Source: Sphaerochaetaceae bacterium
GTDB lineage: Bacteria > Spirochaetota > Spirochaetia > Sphaerochaetales > Sphaerochaetaceae
NCBI GenBank assembly: GCA_016302165.1
Contig: JAEDOD010000074.1
Coordinates: forward strand, 1-9,191
Length of the DNA: 9,191 nt
Direction of reading: 5' to 3'
Shown here: positions 1 through 6,864 of the stretch, piece after piece
Layout: the number at the start of each line of letters is the position of its first letter
Position numbering within the stretch: position 1 is the first letter of the stretch
The notes under the pieces: model-generated
Database searches by the model: none
What the model was told of the DNA's origin: nothing
What the model saw: only the letters and a program-made list of their open reading frames with translations
Program-made: the position numbers and the translations under genes

Positions 1-504
1 CTACTTTACAAGAATATCCTTTGTTCTGTCTGCAACATTCTCCGGAGTCTCCGTCCCCCCTTTTTCCAGCCATAGCAGAAAGACATTGAAAATTCCTCCT
101 GAAAGGAAATATGACTTGTAGTCATCGTAGACGCCGTGGTAGACAGAAAGAAAAGCACGGTCAAACTGCTCCTTCAACAGGCCTATGAGGCCGGTATGCA
201 ATAGAATTCTGCAGACATCCCTGTATTTCCAGAGATGGGAGAACAGTTTGATGATGTAAGTCCTGAGGGAGTCTGTCCTGTAGCTGATTCCTGAAGATTC
301 GATGAAGCTGTCTGTAATGGATTTCATCCACCGTCTGAGAATATCCTCCTTGGATTCAAAGTTCCTGTAGAATGACATTCTGGTGACACCTGCCTTCTGG
401 CATATTTCAGAAATTGTTATGGCCTTATACTCCTTCTTTTCAAGGAGTAACAGCAGAGCTTCCTCTATATATTCACTCACCAGAGCTTCCCGCTTGATCT
501 TCAC
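1..504 (-). CDS. TetR/AcrR-family transcriptional repressor
   Basis: Small helical DNA-binding protein. The N-terminal helix-turn-helix is plain to see: the segment ITISEICQKAGVTRMSFYRN followed by F.SKEDIL is the canonical TetR recognition helix and the helix after it. The C-terminal ligand/dimerisation half is short and not assignable to a ligand class. A longer reading frame reaches a GTG at 528, but that start has no Shine-Dalgarno sequence. The GTG at 504 has GAGGAA (511-516) about 7-8 nt upstream and yields a protein starting VKIKREALVSEY, the usual spacing before the HTH in this family, so I chose it (167 residues). The stop is TAG at 1-3, so the gene is complete. A palindrome overlaps its likely promoter (565-584), suggesting autorepression. 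Its other targets are probably downstream, outside the window. The family call is firm; the regulated process is unknown. Confidence 0.9.
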   Translation of the reverse strand: MKIKREALVSEYIEEALLLLLEKKEYKAITISEICQKAGVTRMSFYRNFESKEDILRRWMKSITDSFIESSGISYRTDSLRTYIIKLFSHLWKYRDVCRILLHTGLIGLLKEQFDRAFLSVYHGVYDDYKSYFLSGGIFNVFLLWLEKGGTETPENVADRTKDILVK

Positions 505-510
505 GTTACA

Positions 511-516
511 TTCCTC
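511..516 (-). promoter_or_regulatory. Shine-Dalgarno site deciding the TetR start
   Basis: The minus strand reads GAGGAA, then about 7 nt, then GTG at 504. The upstream in-frame GTG at 528 has only pyrimidine-rich and AT-rich sequence before it. This supports the shorter TetR protein. Confidence 0.55.
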
Positions 517-564
517 AATCTTTGTCACATCAGGGCTTAATCAGCATTTATTGCGTCCTGAATA

Positions 565-584
565 TATGATACATATGTAACATA
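565..584. promoter_or_regulatory. Palindromic candidate TetR operator
   Basis: The 20-bp sequence TATGATACATATGTAACATA is an imperfect palindrome. The central 10 bp (TACATATGTA) are perfectly symmetric and the arms agree except for one mismatched pair (569/580). It covers the candidate -10 and most of the spacer of the TetR promoter, the classical position for an autorepressor site. The length and symmetry fit TetR-dimer operators. Binding by this particular protein is inferred from adjacency. Confidence 0.5.
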
Positions 585-594
585 AACTCTTCAA
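566..594 (-). promoter_or_regulatory. Candidate sigma-A promoter for the TetR gene
   Basis: The minus strand has TTGAAG (594-589) as -35 and TATCAT (571-566) as -10, separated by exactly 17 bp. Matches to consensus are 4/6 and 4/6 with optimal spacing. Transcription would start near 559, giving a leader of about 55 nt before the GTG at 504. This is a sequence inference only. Confidence 0.45.
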
Positions 595-810
595 CACAAT
601 TGAGAAGCAAGAAGAAAGAACGCAGAGCAAGGAGACATGCTGAGATAAGCAGACAGCTACATGACAGCTTCTTTCATGTGGCACCTTAAGGGAGACACAG
701 AAGCCGGCAAAGCCTTCAAGAGTGAGGAAGCTGGGCAGTTTTCCAGGACCAGGCTTCCAACATCAGACAAACCACCTCCAGACCGGGCTCTGAGTCCCGC
801 TTTCCAGGCT
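595..810. other. Non-coding gap between helicase stop and TetR promoter
   Basis: No gene is supportable here. Short open frames exist on both strands (for example 661-873 plus and 657-854 minus), but they overlap the helicase 3' end out of frame, lack convincing ribosome sites and resemble nothing I recognise. I looked for a terminator downstream of the helicase stop and found only weak 4-bp stems, with no GC-rich stem followed by a T run. The stretch may include decayed coding sequence, but no family is recognisable. Confidence 0.5.
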
Positions 811-3800
811 TCAGGAGAGAATCTCCAGCAGCTCTTCCCTGGAAAGGGAGGCAAGGCTGTTTTCGTTTCCTGAGAGAATCTTCTCGGCCAGATCCTTCTT
901 CGCTTCCTGAAGCTCGACTATCCTTTCTTCAATGGTGTTCTTCGCAATAAGCTTATAGACAGTGACCACCTTGGTCTGCCCTATTCTGTGGGCCCTGTCT
1001 GTAGCCTGGTTCTGGACCGCGACGTTCCACCATGGATCATAGTGGATGACCATATCAGCTCCTGTAAGATTTAGTCCTGTGCCTCCAGCCTTAAGGGAGA
1101 TGAGGAACACAGGGATGGAGGAATCGGAATTGAATCTATCCACCAGTTCCAGCCTTTCCTTCTTTGGAGTGGCACCGGTAATCTTCAAATATGGAATATT
1201 GCCATTGAAGCGCTTTTCAATCCTTTCCAGCATTGAAGTGAACTGGCTGAATATAAGCATCCTATGGCCTTCGTCCATGGCACGCTCCAAAAGATCCATA
1301 AGACTTTCCAGCTTTGCAGACTTTCCGTTGTAGTTTTCATATAGAAGGGCAGGATCGCAGCATATCTCCCTGATTTTCATAAGCTCGGAAAGGATAGCCA
1401 GCTTATGGGTCTTGAACTCCTTCTCTTCAGTGTCTTCGATATTCTTTCTGACTTTCAGAACAATAGCGTCATAGAGCATTCTCTGCTCTTCTTCCATTTC
1501 TGACAGGGAAATCTCCTCCAGCTTTTCAGGAAGCTCCTTCAGAACATCCTTTTTCAGCCTTCTCATGATAAAGGGACCTGTCATTCTCCTAAGTCTATCG
1601 AGAGAAGTGGAGGAAGTATCCTTCATGGCTGGTATCTCAATTTCAGTCTTAAACTTCTCATGGCTGTAAAGGAAGCCAGGCATAAGGAAGTCGAAGATGG
1701 ACCATAGCTCGCTTAGCCTGTTCTCTATTGGAGTTCCTGTAAGGGCCATCCGGTATTTTGCGCTTAATAGCTTTACAGCCTTGGAGGCCTCAGTATTGTT
1801 GTTCTTGATATATTGGGCTTCGTCTATTACGAAGAGAAGGAATTTCCTGAGCCTATAGGTGTCGATATCCCGCTTCAGCAGCTCGTAGGAAGTGATGAGC
1901 ACATCCACGCCTCCCAGGGAGCAGAGTATCATCTTCCTATTCTTTGGACTTCCTGCACATACCACACTTTTCAGGCCAGGGGCAAACTTCCTCAGTTCCG
2001 CCTCCCAGTTGTAGATAAGAGAGGATGGAGACACCACAAGACATGTTCCGCTTTCACCTCTCTCCTTCAGGGAAAGAATGAGTGAGATTATCTGAAGTGT
2101 CTTTCCAAGTCCCATTTCATCAGCCAGGATTCCTCCAAGCCCATAATCAGTGAGAGTGCTGAGCCATCTGAAGCCATCCTTCTGATAGGGTCTCATAATG
2201 GCCTCAAGGGAGGAAGGTACCTCGTGGCCTGAAACTTCAAAGCTCTTGAAGTCCTTGACCATTCGTCTGAAGGCCTTATCCTTATCAAGTGACAAGGCGC
2301 CTTCGCTCTTTTCAATCAGAGAGTCTAGATACAGGGCCCGGTATCTGGGAAGATGAATGACATCAGACGATAGCTCCTTTTGGGTGATACTCATCTCATT
2401 CACCAGAGTATCCACCCCAGAAAGGTTATCATTGAGCATAAGGAAGCTTCCATCCTTAAGCCTATGATACTTCTTCCTTCTTCTGTAGGAATCCAGAATC
2501 TTCAGGAGTTCCTTCTTTGGAATATCCTTCGTCTCTATCTCCAGGTTCAAGAGGCTGTCTGTCATGGAAGCAGACATAATTATAGGTGGAATCTGCCTTA
2601 CGCTGATTCTCTTCAGCGACTCGGATATGCTGACTTCCCCCATTTCCAGAAATACGTTGATTCCATCCTGGAGAAGGGAGAAAAGAGCGTCTTCCTTTTC
2701 CTCTTCCAGGTACCACTCTGTGCGTAGGCTATCAAAGCCAGGGAAGAATACCTTTACCTGTCTGACCACCCAATCATCCTCTCCAATAAGTTTTTTATCG
2801 GAAGAAAGGAAGCCCTGGCTTTCTGTTCCCTTCAGAACTTCAACCCTGCAGGATACCCTGCCTTTTTCATAATCAAGGAGGAAGTGGTAATTCCTTTTCA
2901 CATTTTCCCACTTCCCGTATTCCGGAAGCTGGTCTTTATCCACCTCCACGACTTTATCCAGAGCGGGAAGCACAGTGCCGTAGAAGACAGGAAAGTCCTT
3001 CTCGCCGAAGATGAATTCCACTGTACCAGATTTGGAAGAAGGGAAGAAATCAGCTAGAGGACCAAGGGAGGTAAGGTCATACCGAACGATGGCATCTTTC
3101 TCGATTGCATAGCAGAATTGCCTCTTTCTGGTGGCTACTGGATATTCAAGTATTACCTTGATCTCCTTTTTACCGTTGCTTCCAATAAGAGTGGAGAAGG
3201 AAGCAGAAACCTTGGCATCCCTTTTTTCAGCCCTAAGCCTTAGGGAGGAAGGAGTAAGCACCTCAGTACTTTCACAGAAGCTGAAGAAATTGGATACGAT
3301 ATCGCTATTGCAGTCTATCTGCAGCTTTCCGTTGACAGACCAGTAATACCTGTTGAGCGATACCAAAAAGTTCAGTACAGCCATGAACCTATCTGTATAG
3401 AGAGAGGAGGAAAAATCCACAGTAAGGTCCTTTCCGAAGATGACAGTATTCTTATTCTGGAAATTGCTAAGAAAGATGGAAAGGTTCTTTACCTTGTAGT
3501 ATTTACGCCGCCCGATGGAGAAGGAAAGCTCTTCCCTTTCCGGATCATAGACAGGGAGGATGTCTACAGGCTCTGTGTTCACTTCAGCCTTCACTTCCTC
3601 TTTGGGCTCATCGGGAACAAAGACCTTCCTGTTCTTCATAATTGAGAAGATAAGGCTTTCTGCAGCATAGTTGGTGGATTCATCAGGATTATTGGCCCTG
3701 ATATAGTCTGTCAAAGCCCTGACCGCCAAAGCCTTATGTAAGCAGAGTCTCTTTTCCGCGGCGGCATAGGAAAAGGGTGATACATATTGTCTACCATAGC

Positions 3801-4422
3801 CATACGAATAGACTCTAGATTGGCGACACTCTCCTTTCTCGCCGCTGCAGTCCATGGATATGATGCCTTCCTTGGCTATGGCTACAGTACTTTCCTCTCC
3901 CTGGTATTCAATTCTTCCGACAAGGCAGAGCTCCTTGGGCTCATAGTTCCAGGAAGTGTCTACAGTGGACTTAGCTTCACCCTTTTCCAGGATTTCTCCA
4001 GCCTTGTTCCAGATCTCTTCATCAATGACTATATGGTCAGAGAAAATCTTTGAGATCGGGAAGAACAGGTCCTTATCGTCAAAGGTGGAGAAGTCGAAAT
4101 CCTTTTTCTGCTTTTCCTCATTTTTCTTCGACAGGAAGATTTTCGGGTATTCCTTTTCTGCTGCAAAGACCAAGGCCGCTTCATGGACACATTTTATGCC
4201 ATGCTTACCTAAATAACAGTCGCAGGAAAAGATGAAGCTGCCAAGGTTACCAGACATGATTACCTTGGGATTGTATTTTTTGGAGCCATCCTTTACCTTT
4301 CCGGCAAAGTAACTTATGGAAGGGAGGAAGTTCTTCTCTGTCACCCACCCATTCTTCTCCATCTCTCTTCCTTCATCCAATGTACTTTCCAGAAAACCTT
4401 CTTTCCAATCTGTATCAGCCAT
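811..4422 (-). CDS. SNF2-family DNA helicase/translocase with N-terminal SWIM zinc finger
   Basis: Large cytoplasmic superfamily 2 ATPase of 1203 residues, numbered from the ATG at 4422. A SWIM zinc finger, CxCx8CxH, sits at C67, C69, C78 and H80. A long middle region, roughly 290-690, corresponds to the bacterial SNF2-associated domain. The C-terminal motor is complete: motif I DEMGLGKT 768-775, motif II DEAQ 867-870, motif III TGTP 905-908, a motif IV-like MLIFSQF near 1055, motif V KAGGTGLN near 1112, and motif VI QATDRAHRIGQ 1139-1149. An upstream TTG at 4440 is also in frame, but the ATG places the DWK...G...NGWV pattern at the N-terminus, as in SWIM helicases of Clostridia. Neither start has a strong Shine-Dalgarno sequence. 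Such proteins probably remodel protein-nucleic acid complexes (RapA-like); the substrate is unknown. The family is certain, the role is not. Confidence 0.95.
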   Translation of the reverse strand: MADTDWKEGFLESTLDEGREMEKNGWVTEKNFLPSISYFAGKVKDGSKKYNPKVIMSGNLGSFIFSCDCYLGKHGIKCVHEAALVFAAEKEYPKIFLSKKNEEKQKKDFDFSTFDDKDLFFPISKIFSDHIVIDEEIWNKAGEILEKGEAKSTVDTSWNYEPKELCLVGRIEYQGEESTVAIAKEGIISMDCSGEKGECRQSRVYSYGYGRQYVSPFSYAAAEKRLCLHKALAVRALTDYIRANNPDESTNYAAESLIFSIMKNRKVFVPDEPKEEVKAEVNTEPVDILPVYDPEREELSFSIGRRKYYKVKNLSIFLSNFQNKNTVIFGKDLTVDFSSSLYTDRFMAVLNFLVSLNRYYWSVNGKLQIDCNSDIVSNFFSFCESTEVLTPSSLRLRAEKRDAKVSASFSTLIGSNGKKEIKVILEYPVATRKRQFCYAIEKDAIVRYDLTSLGPLADFFPSSKSGTVEFIFGEKDFPVFYGTVLPALDKVVEVDKDQLPEYGKWENVKRNYHFLLDYEKGRVSCRVEVLKGTESQGFLSSDKKLIGEDDWVVRQVKVFFPGFDSLRTEWYLEEEKEDALFSLLQDGINVFLEMGEVSISESLKRISVRQIPPIIMSASMTDSLLNLEIETKDIPKKELLKILDSYRRRKKYHRLKDGSFLMLNDNLSGVDTLVNEMSITQKELSSDVIHLPRYRALYLDSLIEKSEGALSLDKDKAFRRMVKDFKSFEVSGHEVPSSLEAIMRPYQKDGFRWLSTLTDYGLGGILADEMGLGKTLQIISLILSLKERGESGTCLVVSPSSLIYNWEAELRKFAPGLKSVVCAGSPKNRKMILCSLGGVDVLITSYELLKRDIDTYRLRKFLLFVIDEAQYIKNNNTEASKAVKLLSAKYRMALTGTPIENRLSELWSIFDFLMPGFLYSHEKFKTEIEIPAMKDTSSTSLDRLRRMTGPFIMRRLKKDVLKELPEKLEEISLSEMEEEQRMLYDAIVLKVRKNIEDTEEKEFKTHKLAILSELMKIREICCDPALLYENYNGKSAKLESLMDLLERAMDEGHRMLIFSQFTSMLERIEKRFNGNIPYLKITGATPKKERLELVDRFNSDSSIPVFLISLKAGGTGLNLTGADMVIHYDPWWNVAVQNQATDRAHRIGQTKVVTVYKLIAKNTIEERIVELQEAKKDLAEKILSGNENSLASLSREELLEILS

Positions 4423-4465
4423 ATCTTCAGTATAGGCCAAACAGGCAGAAAAGATTAAGAATGAA

Positions 4466-4537
4466 AATGATATCTGGACCTAAAGGGAATAGAGACGAGG
4501 AAGAAGAAACTGTATGTCAAAGAGAGAAGATATCATT
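4466..4537. repeat. 10-bp inverted repeat flanking the 3' end of the reductase remnant
   Basis: AATGATATCT at 4466-4475 and its exact complement AGATATCATT at 4528-4537 are separated by 52 nt. Each arm also contains the 6-bp palindrome GATATC. One arm lies in the last codons of the ketopantoate reductase remnant and the other in the gap upstream of the helicase. It could form a long-loop RNA stem, be a pair of protein sites, or be the scar of a rearrangement. No function can be assigned. Confidence 0.5.
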
Positions 4538-4738
4538 GAGCCAACCGATTCTTCTTTCCATGGCCTTATGCATCAAGGAGCTTCTCTGTGCGCACTCGTA
4601 TCCATGACAGGCGCCCTTCTCCCTGATGGTCTCTGCCCACTCACCTCTGGCGACCAGACTTACATCCTTTCCTGCCTTATAGAGATTTAGAGCCAGATTT
4701 CCTCCAAGAACTCCAGCTCCATACACAAGTATTCTCAT
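4517..4738 (-). pseudogene. 5' remnant of a ketopantoate reductase-like gene (ApbA/PanE family)
   Basis: Seventy-three codons. Residues 1-42 are an excellent start of a ketopantoate reductase-type Rossmann fold: strand MRILVYGAGVLGG with the GxGxxG dinucleotide loop at 7-12, then the second strand DVSLVARG at 25-32 and the helix AETIREKG. After residue 42 the sequence (ACHGYECAQRSS..., ending WLNDIFSL) no longer follows the family, and the frame stops at 4517. Members are normally about 300 residues, so the rest of the NADP domain and the whole catalytic domain are missing. The start is intact, with GAGAGGAAAGAT ahead of the ATG. The last ~20 residues might be the original C-terminus joined by an internal deletion, but I cannot prove it. 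Translation of the other two frames to 4441 recovered no missing segment. It lies 54 nt after rhaD. Probably non-functional as a reductase. Confidence 0.7.
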
Positions 4739-4742
4739 ATCT

Positions 4743-4777
4743 TTCCTCTCCTGCCATTATATCGGACAGGAGAAGAA
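4743..4777 (-). promoter_or_regulatory. Hairpin sequestering the Shine-Dalgarno site of the reductase remnant
   Basis: On the minus strand the arm TTCTTCTCCTGTC (4777-4765) pairs with GGCAGGAGAGGAA (4755-4743) over 13 bp with two G-U pairs, leaving a 9-nt loop CGATATAAT. The 3' arm contains the whole Shine-Dalgarno region of the following gene, whose ATG starts at 4738. No T run follows, so it is not a standard intrinsic terminator. It may mask the ribosome site in transcripts reading through from rhaD, or stabilise the rha mRNA 3' end. Confidence 0.5.
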
Positions 4778-4784
4778 TGAATAA
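4756..4784 (-). promoter_or_regulatory. Candidate promoter inside the hairpin loop
   Basis: The loop contains a perfect TATAAT (4761-4756) on the minus strand. At 17-bp spacing the -35 is only TTATTC (4784-4779), a weak match. A start near 4749 would leave a leader of about 11 nt that includes the Shine-Dalgarno sequence but not the 5' hairpin arm. Inference from consensus only. Confidence 0.3.
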
Positions 4785-4792
4785 GTAAAGAT

Positions 4793-5608
4793 TTAGCAGG
4801 AAAGGAAATCCTTTCTGTACTTCACTCCGAAGTACTCTGCAAGCTCTTTCAGCTGGTCGTCGCTGATGGTGTTGATCCTTGGAAGTGAGGAGGTAAGCAT
4901 ATAGATTTCAGCAGCCTTCTCCACAGTCTCAATGAGGCCGAAAGTTTCATCCATGGTCTTTCCAGCTCCATAGATTCCATGCATCCCCCATATCACCAGC
5001 CTGAAGGTCTTCATCTTCTCTGCTGTAGCTTCTCCAATTTCATTGGTTCCGCAGAGCATCCAGGGAAGCACTCCCACTCCATCAGGAAACACTACTATGC
5101 ATTCGGTGCACATCTGCCAGAGAGAATGGGTGAACTCCTTCTCATCCAATGGATGTACATAGTTCATGGCCAAGGTATAGGTAGGATGGCAGTGCATCAC
5201 TATCCTGTTTTCTTCATCCTTCTCCAGCCTTGCCATATGGCTCATAAGATGGGCAGGAAACTCACTGGTCATTCTTCCTCCATCCTTGAAGCCCCATAAG
5301 AGCTCAGCGCTTACACCGTCCTCTCCTATCCTTACTATTCCCAGATTGTTTTCAGGGTCCGTCTCAACATTCTTGAAATACTTTCCACTTCCTGTAACAA
5401 GGAAGCACTGTCCTTTCAGTGGAGAAGCATCAAAGCCCAGGGGGATGACCCTTTCCACCTTGGAGAGGTCAAGATATAGGGAGAGGTCGTAATCAGCCAA
5501 GAGGTAGCTGATATTTCCTCCGTTTCTCTCATCCCAGCCCAGCCTATACATATTGCTGGCTGTCTTCATCATTTCCACCATAAATCTGCTTTCAAGTATA
5601 TTCTTCAT
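4793..5608 (-). CDS. rhaD: Rhamnulose-1-phosphate aldolase
   Basis: Class II, zinc-dependent aldolase that cleaves L-rhamnulose 1-phosphate into dihydroxyacetone phosphate and L-lactaldehyde, the last committed step of the pathway, in the cytosol. At 271 residues it is close to the 274 of E. coli RhaD. Visible motifs match that enzyme: N29 and N32 in RNGGNIS and the TGSGK loop at 72-76 (phosphate binding), T114-S115 with catalytic E116 in MTSEFPAH, and zinc ligands H139 and H141 in HCH plus H210 in GMHGIYGAGKT. The spacing H141 to H210 (69) equals that in E. coli. The ATG overlaps the rhaA stop (ATGA), with a purine-rich GGAAAGGG ribosome site upstream, so translation is probably coupled. It is the last intact gene of the rha operon and ends with TAA at 4793. 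Confidence 0.96.
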   Translation of the reverse strand: MKNILESRFMVEMMKTASNMYRLGWDERNGGNISYLLADYDLSLYLDLSKVERVIPLGFDASPLKGQCFLVTGSGKYFKNVETDPENNLGIVRIGEDGVSAELLWGFKDGGRMTSEFPAHLMSHMARLEKDEENRIVMHCHPTYTLAMNYVHPLDEKEFTHSLWQMCTECIVVFPDGVGVLPWMLCGTNEIGEATAEKMKTFRLVIWGMHGIYGAGKTMDETFGLIETVEKAAEIYMLTSSLPRINTISDDQLKELAEYFGVKYRKDFLSC

Positions 5609-6864
5609 TTCTTTTCCCTTTCCTTAAGTATCTTCTTCTCGTATTGTCTGACCTCTTCCAGCCATTCCCCATCTCCAGGAACCTGGCACCTTGAGCAGTA
5701 TTCCTTCCAGATTTCTCCGAAAGGAAGAGTCTTCTCTTCATCCATCTTCACCAAAAGAGAGGTGAAGTCTGAAGAATCCTGAAGGTCCTTCATCTCCTCT
5801 CCATTCTCCAGAAGTGCATAGAGAAGAGCCTTCTCTGCATTTCTCGCCCCCATTGCCCAGGCTGCGATCCTGTTGATGGAAGCATCGAAGTAGTCCAGGG
5901 CAAGGTGAACCCTACCCTCAAGGCCGCCGCATCTTACCACTTCCTTCATGATCTCCCTTGTTTCATCATCAAAGAGCACCACATGGTCGCTGTCCCACCT
6001 TACAGGACGGGTGATGTGAAGAGCTATCTCCGGGAAAAAAGACAGCAGTGAGCTTATCTTGTCGCTGACCATCTCTGTGGGGTGATAGTGGCCGTTATCC
6101 ATAAGAGGAATGCACTTGTCTCTATTCATGGCTGCGTATAGGAGAGAGAACTCCCCGGAGCCTGCTGTATAGCTTTCAACCCCAATTCCGAAGACCTTGC
6201 TTTCCACACAGGGCTTCACCTTATCAAAGTCGTAGGGCTCCGAGAGTATTTCATCTATGCTCTCCTTATATCTGAGCCTTGGCCCCAGCCTATCTCCTGG
6301 AATATCCTTATAGCCGTCTCCTGTCCAAATATTCATGGTGCAGGGTTCCCCTGTCTCCTCTGCCAGATACTGGCTGATCCTGATGCATGCCTTACCGTGA
6401 CGGATCCAGAAATCCCTTGTCTCCTTATTGGGAGAGGAGAGAGTCAAGGGATCACACTTTTCATGGGAGAAGAATGTAGGATTGAAGTCTGCTCCCAGTC
6501 CCCTCTGTTTCAGCCACTCTGCCCAAAGTCTGAAATGCTTCGGCTCCAATCTGTCCCTGTCCACCCAACCGTCCTCGAATATTCCATAGGAAGCATGAAG
6601 ATTGATCTTCTTCTTTCCAGGAACAAGTGACAGCACCATATCCATATCAGCCATAAGCTCGGAAGGATTACTTGCCCTTCCAGGATAATTTCCTGTGGTC
6701 TGGATTCCTCCAGTAAGGGGCTTATCAGGGTCTGTATCAAAGCCCCTGACGTCATCCCCCTGCCATACATGTAGTGAAATCGGAGTCCTCATCGCCCTTT
6801 CCATGGCCTTTTCCACATCCACGCCAAGGGCCAAATACCTTTCTTTTGCTTCACTGTAGCTCAT
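5605..6864 (-). CDS. rhaA: L-rhamnose isomerase
   Basis: Cytosolic metal-dependent isomerase that converts L-rhamnose to L-rhamnulose. The frame begins Met-Met. The second ATG (6864) lies 6 nt from GGAGG and the first (6867) only 3 nt, so I chose 6864, giving 419 residues, the same length as E. coli RhaA. In that numbering the metal and catalytic residues equivalent to E. coli E234, D267, H270, H294, D302, D304 and D334 are all present: E221 (VESKVFGIG), D256 and H259 (DNGHYHP), H283, D291 and D293 (RPVRWDSDHVV), and D324 (LDYFDASINR). The N-terminal signatures HVWQGDDV and GGIQTTGNYPG are also intact. It overlaps rhaB by 14 nt upstream and rhaD by 4 nt downstream. It should be fully active; nothing in it looks decayed, in contrast to the shortened kinase before it. 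Confidence 0.97.
   Translation of the reverse strand: MSYSEAKERYLALGVDVEKAMERAMRTPISLHVWQGDDVRGFDTDPDKPLTGGIQTTGNYPGRASNPSELMADMDMVLSLVPGKKKINLHASYGIFEDGWVDRDRLEPKHFRLWAEWLKQRGLGADFNPTFFSHEKCDPLTLSSPNKETRDFWIRHGKACIRISQYLAEETGEPCTMNIWTGDGYKDIPGDRLGPRLRYKESIDEILSEPYDFDKVKPCVESKVFGIGVESYTAGSGEFSLLYAAMNRDKCIPLMDNGHYHPTEMVSDKISSLLSFFPEIALHITRPVRWDSDHVVLFDDETREIMKEVVRCGGLEGRVHLALDYFDASINRIAAWAMGARNAEKALLYALLENGEEMKDLQDSSDFTSLLVKMDEEKTLPFGEIWKEYCSRCQVPGDGEWLEEVRQYEKKILKEREKK

Noticed and set aside
739..810. Repeated CCAGG/AGGCTT elements near the helicase stop
   Set aside because: The repeats are only 5-8 bp, irregularly spaced and too few to call a repeat array or attachment site.
657..873. Overlapping small open frames on both strands beyond the helicase stop
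   Set aside because: They overlap the helicase 3' end out of frame, resemble no known family and have no convincing ribosome site.
2380..2727. Plus-strand open frame of 115 codons inside the helicase
   Set aside because: It is fully antisense to an intact, motif-complete helicase gene and has no recognisable family features; it is a shadow of the real gene.
4515..4520. Perfect TTGACA on the minus strand as a -35 for the helicase
   Set aside because: No acceptable -10 lies 16-18 bp downstream; the nearest TATTCC is about 23 bp away. The match overlaps the stop codon of the reductase remnant.
4739..4792. Intrinsic terminator after rhaD
   Set aside because: A strong stem is present (4743-4777), but it is followed by AGATATG and not a T run on the minus strand, and no T run follows on the plus strand either.
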